A stretch of 61,548 bases of DNA from Albidovulum sp. (GTDB lineage: Bacteria > Pseudomonadota > Alphaproteobacteria > Rhodobacterales > Rhodobacteraceae): assembly GCA_030837785.1 (NCBI GenBank), contig JAUQYA010000069.1:1-61548 (forward strand). Direction: 5' to 3'. The notes beneath the pieces are model-generated. The model was not told the DNA's origin and did no database searches. It saw only the letters and a program-made list of their open reading frames with translations. Made by a program: the position numbers and the translations under genes. Shown one piece after another: positions 41,321-49,959 of this stretch (the stretch's first letter is position 1; every line of letters starts with the position of its first letter).

Positions 41321-41836
41321 TCAGATCGTGCCCATCGGCGCCCGGCTCGCGTCGTTGTTCGCGTCGACCATCTTGTTGATCAGTCGGAACAATTCCTCGC
41401 GCTCGTCATCGGTCAGGGGCGCGACGAGCCGATCCTGCGCCCGCGCCATATGAGGCCGGACGCGCTTGATGAACGCCTTGCCCTCGTCGGTGATCTTCAC
41501 CAGCTTCGCCCGTCGGTCGAACTTCGACGACTGTCTTGTGAGCAACCCGCGCCGTTCCAGCCGGCGGATCACGTCGGCGCCGCTGGTGCGGTCGATTCCG
41601 ACCGATGTCGAGAGCGTGAGCTGGTCCATTTCCTCGCCGCTCTGGAGCACGGTGAGAATCGCGGACTGCACCGGCGTCACATCCTCGCTGCCGCATTCCT
41701 CGGCGAACAGGCCCACATGGATCTGGTGGAGCCGCCGGATCAGGTAGCCCGGACGGGTCCACAGTTCCTCGTAGGTGCGGCTCTTGACCTTGCCCGGCCG
41801 GGCGGCTTTCGACGGCAGTTCCGAATCCCTGTTCAT
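41321..41836 (-). CDS. MarR-family regulator of the catabolic cluster
   Basis: Winged-helix regulator, 171 aa. Helices PGYLIRRLHQIHVGLFAEEC for dimerisation come first. The recognition region MDQLTLSTSVGIDRTSGADV lies near residues 75-95 and the wing RRGLLTRQSSKFDRRAKLVK near 100. AGGTGGGAA precedes the ATG. It sits between the transporter operon and the molybdenum hydroxylase genes, with one palindromic operator on each side (41228 and 41969). I infer that it represses both and two further units (47810 and 51743), with release by a pathway metabolite. Confidence 0.85.
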   Translation of the reverse strand: MNRDSELPSKAARPGKVKSRTYEELWTRPGYLIRRLHQIHVGLFAEECGSEDVTPVQSAILTVLQSGEEMDQLTLSTSVGIDRTSGADVIRRLERRGLLTRQSSKFDRRAKLVKITDEGKAFIKRVRPHMARAQDRLVAPLTDDEREELFRLINKMVDANNDASRAPMGTI

Positions 41837-41968
41837 ATTCCCACCTGGATGCGATCACGCGGCGGCCCGATGCATCGCGCCGGACCGGTTCCAATCCGCA
41901 GTTATTGCCCCTCGGGCCCGCGGCGCACAACCTGCGACGTGATGCAGGTGTTGCGCCCGTGATTTTAT

Positions 41969-41980
41969 GCAGTATGCTTC
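41969..41980 (+). promoter_or_regulatory. MarR-type operator B in front of the molybdenum hydroxylase genes
   Basis: GCAGTATGCTTC. On the plus strand it contains the -10 TATGCT (41973-41978), with -35 TTGCGC at 41951-41956 and a 16-bp spacer. It lies 77 bp before the start of the large subunit. Confidence 0.68.
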
Positions 41981-42056
41981 CTTTATGGTCCACCCCCCCT
42001 TTTGGGCCGTGGACGACTCTGGTTACATGCCGCCGACCGGCGCGGAGGAGGAAGGC

Positions 42057-44402
42057 TTGTCCACGGGAATCGGCGAACGGGTCCAGCGCAAGGAAGACCG
42101 GAGGCTGCTGACCGGCCAGGCGAGGTTCGTCGGCGACATCCGCCTGCCCCGCCAGTGGGAGGCCGCCTTCGTCAGAAGCCCCGTCGCACACGGCCACATC
42201 CGCGCGGTGCGGAAGCCGGAAGGATGCGAATCGCGTGTCTTCACCGCCGCCGACCTGTCGGACGTGCGCCCGATCCGCGCCGAATCGTCGCTGCCGACCT
42301 ACAACGCCTCGGACCAGCATCCGCTGGCGAAGGACAAGGTCCGCTTCGTCGGCGAATGCGTGGCGATCTGCATCGCCCCCACCCGGGCCGAGGCCGAAGA
42401 CCTTGCCGAACGTGTCGAGGTGGAGATCGACCCGCTTCCTGCCGTGGTCGATGCGCTGAAGGCGCGCGCGCCCGATTCTGCGCTGGTGCATGAGGAATGG
42501 GGCAGCAACCTCTTCCTCACCACCTTCTTCGACGGCGACATCGAGAGCCTGAGGAAGACCGCCCCCGTCGTCATCGAACGGGAATATTCCACCGCCCGTC
42601 AGTGCATGAACCCGATGGAGGGCAAGGGAACGCTGGCCCACTGGGACGAGAAGGCGGGCCAGCTCGTCGTCTACACCTCCACCCAGGTGCCGCATCTGAT
42701 CCGCACCGGCCTGTCGGAATTTCTCGGGCTCGATCAGGGGCAGGTGCGGGTGATCGCGCCGGACGTGGGCGGCGGCTTCGGCTACAAATGCGTGCTCCAG
42801 CCCGAGGAGCTTTCGGTCTCCTGGGTGGCGCGCCGGACCGGCCGCCCGATCCGCTGGACGGAGGACCGGCGCGAGCATCTCGTCGCCGGGGCGAACACCC
42901 GCCAGCATCACTACAGGATCACCGCCTTCGCCACCGAAACCGGCCGGCTTCTGGGGCTGGACGCAGAGATCACCGTGGACGTGGGCGCCTATTCGGTCTG
43001 GCCCTTCACGGCGTGCCTGGAGGCCGCGCAGGCGGGCGGCAACCTGCCGGGGCCCTACGATTTCGGCATCTACCGCTGCCGCACCTGGTCGGTGGCGACC
43101 AACAAGCCAGCCTTCACGCCCTATCGCGGCGTGGCGCGCCCCGGGGTCTGCTTCGCGATGGAGCTGACCATCGACGCGATCGCCCGCGCGGTGGGGCGGG
43201 AGCCGTCCGAGGTGCGCAAGGAGAACCTCGTGCCCGCCGCGAAGATGCCTTACACCAACGTCACGAAGAAGTTCTACGACAGCGGCGACTATCCCCGCAG
43301 CGTGGCCGAGGCGGAAAAGGCAATCGACCTGAAGGGCTTCCGCGTCCGGCAGGCGGCCGCGCGCCAGGCGGGACGCCATCTCGGCATCGGGTTCTCGACC
43401 TTCACCGAACAGTCGGCGCACGGCACCAAGGTCTTCGCCGCCTGGGGGCTGCCGCTCGTTCCCGGCTACGACCAGGCGATGGTGAAGATCACGCCCTCCG
43501 GCTCGGTCGAGGTGCGGTCGGGCAACCACAGCTTCGGCCAGGGGCTGGAGACGACGCTGGCGCAGGTGGCGAGCGAGTGGCTGACCGTCGATATCGACCG
43601 GATCAGCGTGGTGATGGGCGATACCGGCGTGACGCCCTATTCGACCGGCGCCTATGCCTCACGCGGGATGGTCATGTCGGGCGGCGCGGTCTCCAAGGCG
43701 GCGGAGGTGCTTGCAGGCCGTGTCCGGCGACATGCGGCGCACCTTCTGCAATGCAAGCCCGACGAGGTGCGGCTGGCCGAGGGAAAGGCCTGGTGCGGCG
43801 AGGCGCATGTGAGCTTCGAAGACATCGCGCGGGCCTGGTATCTCCGGCCCGACCAGTTGCCCGACGATGTGGAGACCGCCGGGCTCGAGGTGACCGAGGG
43901 CTACAAGCCCGACATCGACACCGGCGTCTTCACCTATGCCACCCATGCCGCCATCGTCGAGGTCGATCCCGACACCGGCCGGGTGGCCATCGAGGACTAC
44001 TTCATCTTCGAGGATTGCGGCCGCCGGGTGAACCCGCTGATCCTCGAAGGCCAGGCCTATGGCGGCGCGGCGCAGGGAATCGGCACGGCGCTGTTCGAGG
44101 AGGTTCTTTATGACGCCAACGGCCAGCCGCTGACCTCCACGCTCGCCGACTACATCCTGCCGGGGCCGGCCGAGCTTCCGCACGTCCGTCTCGGCCATGC
44201 CGAGACGCTGTCGCCCTACACCCGCCACGGAATCAAGGGCGTGGGTGAAGGCGCCGCCATCGCCCCCGGAGGCGCCATCGTCAACGCCGTCAACGACGCG
44301 CTGCGGCCCTTCGGGGTGGAGTTGAACAGCGTTCCCGCAACGCCCGAAAAGGTGCTCGGCGCAGTGCTGCGGGCCCGCGCCCTGCGGGAGGCCGCGGAAT
44401 GA
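42057..44402 (+). CDS. Molybdenum hydroxylase large subunit (xanthine dehydrogenase family)
   Basis: Molybdopterin-binding catalytic subunit, 781 aa, that would insert oxygen from water next to a ring nitrogen or into an aldehyde. The start is TTG 42057, preceded by GGAGGAGGAAGG, giving the family N-terminus STGIGERVQRKEDRRLLTGQ. Conserved parts are VIAPDVGGGFGYKCVLQPEE near residue 240, FTPYRGVARPGVCFAMELTI near 355, and the catalytic Glu in GVGEGAAIAPGGAIVNAVND near 730. The AYxCSFR loop of form I CO dehydrogenase is absent, so CO is not the substrate. It overlaps the FAD subunit by 4 bp. Confidence 0.9.
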   Translation: MSTGIGERVQRKEDRRLLTGQARFVGDIRLPRQWEAAFVRSPVAHGHIRAVRKPEGCESRVFTAADLSDVRPIRAESSLPTYNASDQHPLAKDKVRFVGECVAICIAPTRAEAEDLAERVEVEIDPLPAVVDALKARAPDSALVHEEWGSNLFLTTFFDGDIESLRKTAPVVIEREYSTARQCMNPMEGKGTLAHWDEKAGQLVVYTSTQVPHLIRTGLSEFLGLDQGQVRVIAPDVGGGFGYKCVLQPEELSVSWVARRTGRPIRWTEDRREHLVAGANTRQHHYRITAFATETGRLLGLDAEITVDVGAYSVWPFTACLEAAQAGGNLPGPYDFGIYRCRTWSVATNKPAFTPYRGVARPGVCFAMELTIDAIARAVGREPSEVRKENLVPAAKMPYTNVTKKFYDSGDYPRSVAEAEKAIDLKGFRVRQAAARQAGRHLGIGFSTFTEQSAHGTKVFAAWGLPLVPGYDQAMVKITPSGSVEVRSGNHSFGQGLETTLAQVASEWLTVDIDRISVVMGDTGVTPYSTGAYASRGMVMSGGAVSKAAEVLAGRVRRHAAHLLQCKPDEVRLAEGKAWCGEAHVSFEDIARAWYLRPDQLPDDVETAGLEVTEGYKPDIDTGVFTYATHAAIVEVDPDTGRVAIEDYFIFEDCGRRVNPLILEGQAYGGAAQGIGTALFEEVLYDANGQPLTSTLADYILPGPAELPHVRLGHAETLSPYTRHGIKGVGEGAAIAPGGAIVNAVNDALRPFGVELNSVPATPEKVLGAVLRARALREAAE

Positions 44403-45232
44403 AGCCCGCATCCTTCCGCATCATCCGCTGCGCCGATCCCGCTGCCGGAGGCCGCGCGCTTGCCGAGGGGGACGGGGCGGTGAAGGTTCTCGCCGGCGGC
44501 CAGTCGCTCGGCCCGATGCTGAACCTGCGCCTCGCCCGCCCGGAAGCATTGGTCGATGTGACCGCCCTGCCCGGCTTGGCCGACATTCGGGAAACCGCAA
44601 CCCATGTCGAGATCGGCGCCGCCGTCACCCATGCAAGGATCGAGGACGGCGAATGCCCCGAGCCCATCGCCGGGATGCTGGCCGGCGTCGCCGGCGGGAT
44701 CGCCTACCGTGCGGTGCGCAACCGCGGCACCATCGGCGGCAGCCTCTGCCATGCCGACCCCGCGGCGGACTGGGTCACCGCGATGACCGCGCTCGGCGCG
44801 AGCGTCGTCGCGACGGGCCCGAACGGCGGGCGGCGCGAAATCCCGATGACGGAGTTCATGCTGGGCGCCTACCGCACCGCGCTCGGCCCCGGCGAGATCG
44901 CCACGCTGGTCCGCATCCCCCGGTATTCGCCCGAGGCGCGCTGGGGCTATCACAAGATCTGCCGCAAGGTCGGCGAGTTCGCCGACGCCATCGGCACCTT
45001 CGTCGCCGACCCGGTGTCGCGCACCTGCCGCGCGGTCTTCGGCGCGACCGGTGGCGCGCCGCTGCTGAGCCCGGTTCTGGCGGCCCACGCGGCGCGGACA
45101 GGCGCGCCTGCCGATCTGGCCACGGTGAAGGCCGAGCTGGTCCGAAGCGGCCTCGCCCTGTCCGAGGTCAAGATTCACCAGCTTGCCGTCGCTCATCGCC
45201 GCGCGGTCGAGGAGGCCCTTGCCGATGCCTGA
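44399..45232 (+). CDS. Molybdenum hydroxylase FAD-binding subunit
   Basis: Medium subunit, 277 aa, passing electrons from the iron-sulfur subunit to an acceptor through FAD. The two FAD motifs are clear: LAGGQSLGPMLNLRLARPEA near residue 30 and NRGTIGGSLCHADPAADWVT near 108. The C-terminal CoxM-type domain follows. It overlaps the large subunit gene by 4 bp and the iron-sulfur subunit gene by 8 bp, so the three are translated together. Confidence 0.9.
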   Translation: MKPASFRIIRCADPAAGGRALAEGDGAVKVLAGGQSLGPMLNLRLARPEALVDVTALPGLADIRETATHVEIGAAVTHARIEDGECPEPIAGMLAGVAGGIAYRAVRNRGTIGGSLCHADPAADWVTAMTALGASVVATGPNGGRREIPMTEFMLGAYRTALGPGEIATLVRIPRYSPEARWGYHKICRKVGEFADAIGTFVADPVSRTCRAVFGATGGAPLLSPVLAAHAARTGAPADLATVKAELVRSGLALSEVKIHQLAVAHRRAVEEALADA

Positions 45233-46361
45233 GACGATCCGCCTGACGGTGAACGGCGAGCCCTGCACGGTGGCCGTGCCCGCGCGCACGCAACTGGCCG
45301 AGGTGCTGCGCGACCATCTCGACCTGACCGGCACGCATCTGGCCTGCGAACAGGGGGTCTGCGGCGCCTGCACGGTGATGGTGGACGGCCGGCCGGTGCG
45401 GTCCTGCATCACCTATGCCCATGCCTGCGACGGCGCCGTGATCGAGACGATCGAGGGCCACGCGGGCGACGCGGTGATGGGCCGGCTGCGCGACGCCTTT
45501 TCGCGCCATCATGCGCTGCAATGCGGGTTCTGCACGCCGGGGATGCTGGCCACCGCCCGCGACATCGTCGCCCGCTTCGACGACCCGGACGAGGCGACCA
45601 TCCGCCATGAACTCAGCGGCAACCTCTGCCGCTGCACCGGCTATGTCGGCATCGTCAATGCGATCCGGGACGTGATCGGCCAGCGCGGTACCGAAGGCGG
45701 CCATGCCGAGCGTTCGGCGCCCGCCATCGCGCGCGCCACTTCGGGCTTCCGGCCGTTCGAGCCGGTGACGGCGGCGGCGGAACCGGCGGGTGCCGTGGCA
45801 CCCGCCGGCACGGTTTCGGTCGACGCCGGCAAGACGGTCGTCCGGCGCGACTTCCCGCTCCGCCATTCCCCGGCGGCGGTCTGGGCACTTTTCCGCGACC
45901 CGCGCCAGGTGGCGCCCTGCATCCCCGGCGCCGTTGTCGAAAGCCTGGAGGGCGACAGGTTCATAGGTGCCGTCGAGATCCGCTTCGGTCCGATCCGGGC
46001 ACGGTTCGGCGGCCACGGAACCTTCCACAACGACGACGCGCGCCAGACCGGACGGATCAGCGGCCAGGGCGACGACAAGCTGGGCAAGTCGCGGGTGCGG
46101 GGCGAATTGCAGTATGCCATTGCGCCCGGCGCCGGCCCCGACACGAGCCGCGTCACCGTCGAGTTGCGCTACGAGATCGAGGGGATGCTGGCGCAGTTCA
46201 ACCGGCCGGAGCTTGTGACCGGCTTCGTCGACTACATCCTCGGCCAGTTCGCCGCCAATTGCGATGCGGTGCTGTCGGGCAGAGAGGCCGGGCCGGCGCG
46301 GCGGCTCAGCGTGCTGGCGATGCTCTGGGCGGTGCTGAAGGCGCGCTTCGGGCGGAGGTGA
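45225..46361 (+). CDS. Molybdenum hydroxylase 2Fe-2S subunit fused to a CoxG-like SRPBCC domain
   Basis: A 378-aa fusion. Residues 1-155 are a normal small subunit: plant-ferredoxin motif ACEQGVCGACTVMVDG near residue 40 and the second cluster QCGFCTPGM ... LCRCTGYVG near 100-145. After a Pro/Ala linker (about 160-200), residues 205-345 form a CoxG-like START fold (DFPLRHSPAAVWALFRDPRQ, then VAPCIPGAVVESLEGD). A hydrophobic/basic C-terminus follows (RLSVLAMLWAVLKARFGRR). CoxG proteins help recruit or mature CO dehydrogenase at the membrane, so the fusion may tether this enzyme. ATG 45225 has GAGGAGG upstream. Confidence 0.87.
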   Translation: MPETIRLTVNGEPCTVAVPARTQLAEVLRDHLDLTGTHLACEQGVCGACTVMVDGRPVRSCITYAHACDGAVIETIEGHAGDAVMGRLRDAFSRHHALQCGFCTPGMLATARDIVARFDDPDEATIRHELSGNLCRCTGYVGIVNAIRDVIGQRGTEGGHAERSAPAIARATSGFRPFEPVTAAAEPAGAVAPAGTVSVDAGKTVVRRDFPLRHSPAAVWALFRDPRQVAPCIPGAVVESLEGDRFIGAVEIRFGPIRARFGGHGTFHNDDARQTGRISGQGDDKLGKSRVRGELQYAIAPGAGPDTSRVTVELRYEIEGMLAQFNRPELVTGFVDYILGQFAANCDAVLSGREAGPARRLSVLAMLWAVLKARFGRR

Positions 46362-46362
46362 C

Positions 46363-46388
46363 GGAACGGGGCGGCGCCGCCCCATTCC
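46363..46388. terminator. Hairpin between convergent hydroxylase and reductase genes
   Basis: GGAAC-GGGGCGGC / GCCGCCCC-ATTCC, an almost perfect 13-bp stem directly after the stop at 46361 and before the convergent stop at 46405. A bidirectional terminator is likely. Confidence 0.55.
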
Positions 46389-46404
46389 GCTGCATTGCCG
46401 AAGA

Positions 46405-47214
46405 TCAATCGACGAAGGCGCGTTCGACGACGTATTCGCCGGGACGGCTGTTGGCGCCTTCGGTGAAGCCCCGCGCCTCCAGGAGGCGCTTCATGTCGAG
46501 GTTGAGCGCCATCGAGCCGCAGATCATCACCCGGTCCTCCGCCGGGTCGAGCGGCGGCAGGCCGAGGTCCGCAAAAACCTGCCCGCTTTCGATCAGGTCG
46601 GTGATCCGCCCCATCCGCTCGGAGGGCTCGCGGGTGGTGGTGGCATAGCGGCGGAACTTCACCGCGGCCTCCTCGCCGACGAGCGGGTCTTCCAGCAGCC
46701 GCCGGTGCAGGTCGGCGCCATAGTCCAGCTCGCTGTTCCTCCGGCAGGTCTGGGTGAGGATCACGTTCTGGAACTTCTCGTAGGTCTCGGGCTCGCGCAT
46801 CAGACTGGCGAAGGGCGCCACGCCGGTGCCGGTCGAGACCATCCAGAGCGTCCGGCCCGGCAGCAGCGCATCCAGCACCAGCGTTCCGGTCGGCTTCGTC
46901 CGCACGATCACCCGGTCGCCCGGAACGATCTTCTGGAGCCGGGAAGTGAGCGGTCCGTCGGGCACCTTGATCGAATAGAATTCCAGCTCCTCGTCCCAGA
47001 AGGGCGAGGCGATCGAATAGGCGCGCAGGATCGGCTTGCCGCTGTCGTCGGGCAGGCCGATCATCACGAACTCGCCGGAACGGAAGCGGAAGCCGGCGGG
47101 GCGGCTGACCCGGAAGGAAAACAGCCGGTCGTCCCAGTGGCGGACGCTGAGGACGGTCTGGCCCTCGGCCGGGGCCGCGGCGGCCACGTTCCCGGGCTGT
47201 TGCAGCACGTTCAT
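46405..47214 (-). CDS. Ferredoxin-NADP(+) reductase
   Basis: Flavoprotein of 269 aa moving electrons between NADPH and ferredoxin. The FAD site is LRAYSIASPFWDEELEFYSI near residue 65, the NADP site VSTGTGVAPFASLMREPETY near 120, and the end MICGSMALNLDMKRLLEARG with EYVVERAFVD is typical of bacterial Fpr. ATG 47214 was preferred to 47226 because GGAGA lies six bases upstream. It follows the ferredoxin gene in one unit under operator C, so the pair probably powers the PreA-like reductase encoded nearby. Confidence 0.9.
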   Translation of the reverse strand: MNVLQQPGNVAAAAPAEGQTVLSVRHWDDRLFSFRVSRPAGFRFRSGEFVMIGLPDDSGKPILRAYSIASPFWDEELEFYSIKVPDGPLTSRLQKIVPGDRVIVRTKPTGTLVLDALLPGRTLWMVSTGTGVAPFASLMREPETYEKFQNVILTQTCRRNSELDYGADLHRRLLEDPLVGEEAAVKFRRYATTTREPSERMGRITDLIESGQVFADLGLPPLDPAEDRVMICGSMALNLDMKRLLEARGFTEGANSRPGEYVVERAFVD

Positions 47215-47265
47215 GCGATTCTCCATGTTGGCCGGGTGGCGCAGCGGCGGCCGGCAATGATCCGG

Positions 47266-47790
47266 TCAGGGTATTACGCGCAGGCCGTCCGTCTCGAACC
47301 CGTCGGCCTCGGGCCCGTCGATCGGCGTCAGCACGACGGCGACGGTTCCCTCGCGGGGCTCGGGGAAGGCGACCCTTGCCCCGTCGATCTCGAACCCCTC
47401 CTGCACCTCCGGCGTGGGCTCAACGCCCGCGGGATAGGTCGGCTTCTGCGGGTGGGCACGCCGCGAAGCCTCGCCGGTGATCAGAAGCGCGGCCTTGCCG
47501 GGCCTGCCGTTCCAGGCATCCGCATCGGACGGAACGGTGCCGATCTCGGTGATGTTCGGCCAGAGCACGGCGTATCTCGCGTTTATCGCCAGCCAATCGT
47601 CGAGCCCCGGTTCGGTATCGGCCTTGATCGCGTCCGCAGGGCATTCGGGTTCGCAGACGCCGCAATCGATGCACTCCTCAGGGTGGATCACCAGGAAGTT
47701 CTCTCCCTCGTAGAAGCAGTCGACGGGGCAGACGGTCACGCAGTCCTGATACTTGCAGTTGACGCAGTTCTCGGTGACGACGTAGGTCAT
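47266..47790 (-). CDS. 7Fe ferredoxin (FdxA-like) with C-terminal extension
   Basis: The first 60 residues are a standard 7Fe ferredoxin: CVNCKYQDCVTVCPVDCFYE then PEECIDCGVCEPECPADAIK, expected to bind one 3Fe-4S and one 4Fe-4S cluster. FdxA proteins usually stop near 107-112 residues, but this one has 174. The extra part (about residues 105-174) is acidic and proline-containing (HPQKPTYPAGVEPTPEVQEG, later TVAVVLTPIDGPEADGFETD) and is not recognised. GGGAG precedes the ATG. It is the first gene of the unit controlled by the site at 47810. Confidence 0.88.
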   Translation of the reverse strand: MTYVVTENCVNCKYQDCVTVCPVDCFYEGENFLVIHPEECIDCGVCEPECPADAIKADTEPGLDDWLAINARYAVLWPNITEIGTVPSDADAWNGRPGKAALLITGEASRRAHPQKPTYPAGVEPTPEVQEGFEIDGARVAFPEPREGTVAVVLTPIDGPEADGFETDGLRVIP

Positions 47791-47809
47791 GGCTCACTCC
47801 CATTTTTAG

Positions 47810-47821
47810 GAAGTATACTTC
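47810..47821 (-). promoter_or_regulatory. MarR-type operator C in front of the ferredoxin/reductase genes
   Basis: GAAGTATACTTC, a perfect 12-bp palindrome. On the minus strand it contains -10 TATACT (47812-47817), with -35 TTGCAC at 47835-47840 and a 17-bp spacer: the best promoter of the four. It lies 20 bp before the ferredoxin ATG and 23 bp after the DUF2848 gene stop. Confidence 0.75.
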
Positions 47822-47843
47822 GTATATTCCGGAAGTGCAATCC

Positions 47844-48542
47844 TCATCCCACGATTGGGACGGGGATGACGTCGTAGCCGTGGGAGATGGTGCGGTTCAG
47901 CACCGGATCGGTCAGCTCCAGCCGGAAGCGCGGGCTGTAGCGCACCCCGCCGATGGCGCCGCAGGTGCCGCCGAACATCAGCACGCCCTCGGCCAGCTCG
48001 CCACCCTCCTCGGCCAGCTTCGCCAGAAGCTCGCCGGGCGAGATCAGCCCGGCCACGCCGCCGTCCTGATAGACCACCTCCGCCCCGTCCTCGACGATCA
48101 CGGACCGAAGGCGGAGCCGATCCCAGTGCGGCTCGACTTCGTCGAGCGGCCAGAACTCGGAGGCGATCGGCTTGTCGCAAAGCTGCTTGGCAACCGAGAT
48201 GCCCATGTGCTCTACCACCCGGTCGGTATGGTCCGATCCGGCGCCGACCCAGATGCGGCCGCCGCGGTTCAGGAGGACATATTCCACTTCGCCGCTCGAC
48301 CCGTCGCCGAGCACCTCGATCGCATCCGCAGTGGACAGGCGCGACACACCGACGCGATAGAAGAGCGGGGTCTTCGAAGGCGCCTTCACGCCGATCTTCG
48401 CCAGCTCGTCGATATGGTGCTGAAGGGCGGCCTTGTCGCGGCCGGTCCAGCCGCCAACGATCACCTTGTGAACCGTGACTCGGGCGCGTTCCGAACCCGA
48501 ACGCGAGGTGAAGGTGGCGTCGAATACGACTTGGGCGGGCAT
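47844..48542 (-). CDS. DUF2848 protein (fumarylacetoacetase-like fold)
   Basis: A 232-aa protein of the DUF2848 family. Recognisable stretches are VGGWTGRDKAALQHHIDELA near residue 30, SKTPLFYRVGVSRLSTADAI near 55, SSGEVEYVLLNRGGRIWVGA near 80 and SDHTDRVVEHMGISVAKQLC near 102. The second half has the FAH-like GVLMFGGTCGAIGGVRYSPR. The family occurs beside amidases and ABC transporters in catabolic clusters; its reaction is not established, but hydrolysis or decarboxylation of a ring-opened acid is plausible. It follows the amidase gene by 15 bp. Confidence 0.8.
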   Translation of the reverse strand: MPAQVVFDATFTSRSGSERARVTVHKVIVGGWTGRDKAALQHHIDELAKIGVKAPSKTPLFYRVGVSRLSTADAIEVLGDGSSGEVEYVLLNRGGRIWVGAGSDHTDRVVEHMGISVAKQLCDKPIASEFWPLDEVEPHWDRLRLRSVIVEDGAEVVYQDGGVAGLISPGELLAKLAEEGGELAEGVLMFGGTCGAIGGVRYSPRFRLELTDPVLNRTISHGYDVIPVPIVG

Positions 48543-48557
48543 GGTCGGTCCTTTCGC

Positions 48558-49919
48558 TCAGTGGCCGCGGATGGTGCCTTCGAGGCCGCGTGCAATCGAG
48601 AGGAGCCGCCGGTCCTTGCCGGTGCGGCCCATCAGCATCGCCCCGACGGGAAGGGCGCCCTCGTCGTGGCAGGGGATCGAGATCGCCGGCAGGTCGAGGA
48701 AGTTGCCGACCGCCGTGTTGCGCAGGCAGAGAAGGTTGGTGGGGCCGGAGACCGCGCTGTCGGCAAGGCTCTCCATCGTCGGAGCGACGATCTGCACGGT
48801 GGGCAGGATCAGCGCGTCGAACGGCATCTGCCGCTCCGCCACCAGCGCGCGCATCCTTGCCCGCGCCTCGATCACCCGGATGTAGTCCTCGGCCGTCTGC
48901 GATCGCCCGGCGCTGAACCGCTCGCGCACCCAGGGGTCGTAGAACTCGGCGCGGGTTTCCAGCAGGGGCGCATGCCAGGCATAGGCTTCGGCGCCGACGA
49001 GGCCGCCCTTGGCGTTGATCTTCGGCAGGTCGGCAAGCTCGGCGATGGTCAGCGGCGTCAGCCGCACCCCCCGGCGCGACAGCCGGGTCAGCATCGCCTG
49101 GAAGGCAGCACCCACGCCGGCGTCGAGATGTTCGGTGACGTAGCCTTCCAGCACGCCGAGCCGCAGCCCGCCCTCGGGGAACGACGGCACGTCCTCGCCC
49201 TCGCCGCCGGCGAGAACGGAATCGAGCACCGCGCAGCACGACACGCTGGTGGCCAGGGGCCCGATGCAGTCAAGCGTCCTCGACAGCGGCACGGTGCCGC
49301 CCTTCGGCACCCGGGTGGAGGTCGGCTTGAACCCGACGGTGCCGCAGAATGCCGCCGGGATGCGGCAGGAACCGCCGGTGTCGGTGCCGATCGCCGCCGG
49401 CACCAGCCCGGCGGCCACGGCGACACCCGCGCCGGAGGAGGAGCCGCCGGGGATGCGGTCGGCCGTGGTGTCGCACGGGTTCCGCGGCGTGCCGAAATGC
49501 GCGTTCATCCCGAGGCCGGAATAGGCGAACTCGGTCATGTTGTTCTTGCCGACGAGGACGAACCCCGCCCGGCGCAGGCGCCGGACGATTTCGGCGTCGG
49601 CCGCGGCCGGCGCCTGCGTGTCGAGCACGCGCGACCCCGCGCGGGTCACCTCGCCCTTGACGTCGAACAGATCCTTGATGGCGATGGGAACGCCGGCATG
49701 GCGCGGCAGGGCGAGTCCCTTCGCGCGGGCAGCGTCGATCCATTCGGCCTCTGCCAGCGCGGCCTCGCGCCAGGTGGAAAGGAACACCCGCCCGTCCTGG
49801 CCGTCGGGGCCGGCGATGCGGTCCAGCGCCTCGGCGACGAGATCGGCGCTGCGGACGGCGCCCTTCTCGAGCTTGCGCGAAAGGTCGGTGATGTTCTGGA
49901 TCATTGGCCTGACCGTCAT
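48558..49919 (-). CDS. Amidase (amidase signature family)
   Basis: Ser-Ser-Lys amidase, 453 aa. The catalytic Lys is in AGVPIAIKDLFDVKGE near residue 80. The Gly/Ser-rich signature GGSSSGAGVAVAAGLVPAAI followed by GTDTGGS near 155-180 contains the cis-Ser and nucleophile Ser. A long frame extends upstream; ATG 49919 or 49904 are the sensible starts and neither has a strong ribosome binding site. It lies between the cupin and DUF2848 genes in the unit controlled by site D. I infer that it hydrolyses an amide after ring reduction or opening. Confidence 0.87.
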   Translation of the reverse strand: MTVRPMIQNITDLSRKLEKGAVRSADLVAEALDRIAGPDGQDGRVFLSTWREAALAEAEWIDAARAKGLALPRHAGVPIAIKDLFDVKGEVTRAGSRVLDTQAPAAADAEIVRRLRRAGFVLVGKNNMTEFAYSGLGMNAHFGTPRNPCDTTADRIPGGSSSGAGVAVAAGLVPAAIGTDTGGSCRIPAAFCGTVGFKPTSTRVPKGGTVPLSRTLDCIGPLATSVSCCAVLDSVLAGGEGEDVPSFPEGGLRLGVLEGYVTEHLDAGVGAAFQAMLTRLSRRGVRLTPLTIAELADLPKINAKGGLVGAEAYAWHAPLLETRAEFYDPWVRERFSAGRSQTAEDYIRVIEARARMRALVAERQMPFDALILPTVQIVAPTMESLADSAVSGPTNLLCLRNTAVGNFLDLPAISIPCHDEGALPVGAMLMGRTGKDRRLLSIARGLEGTIRGH

Positions 49920-49959
49920 GCGGAACGGGCCGCCGGCTGGCGACCCGTGGGGAACCGGT

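Noticed and set aside
42057..46361. Carbon monoxide dehydrogenase (CoxLMS) as the identity of the three-subunit enzyme
   Set aside because: The large subunit lacks the AYxCSFR active-site loop of form I CODH, and the context is ferredoxin, ring reductase and amidase rather than other cox genes.
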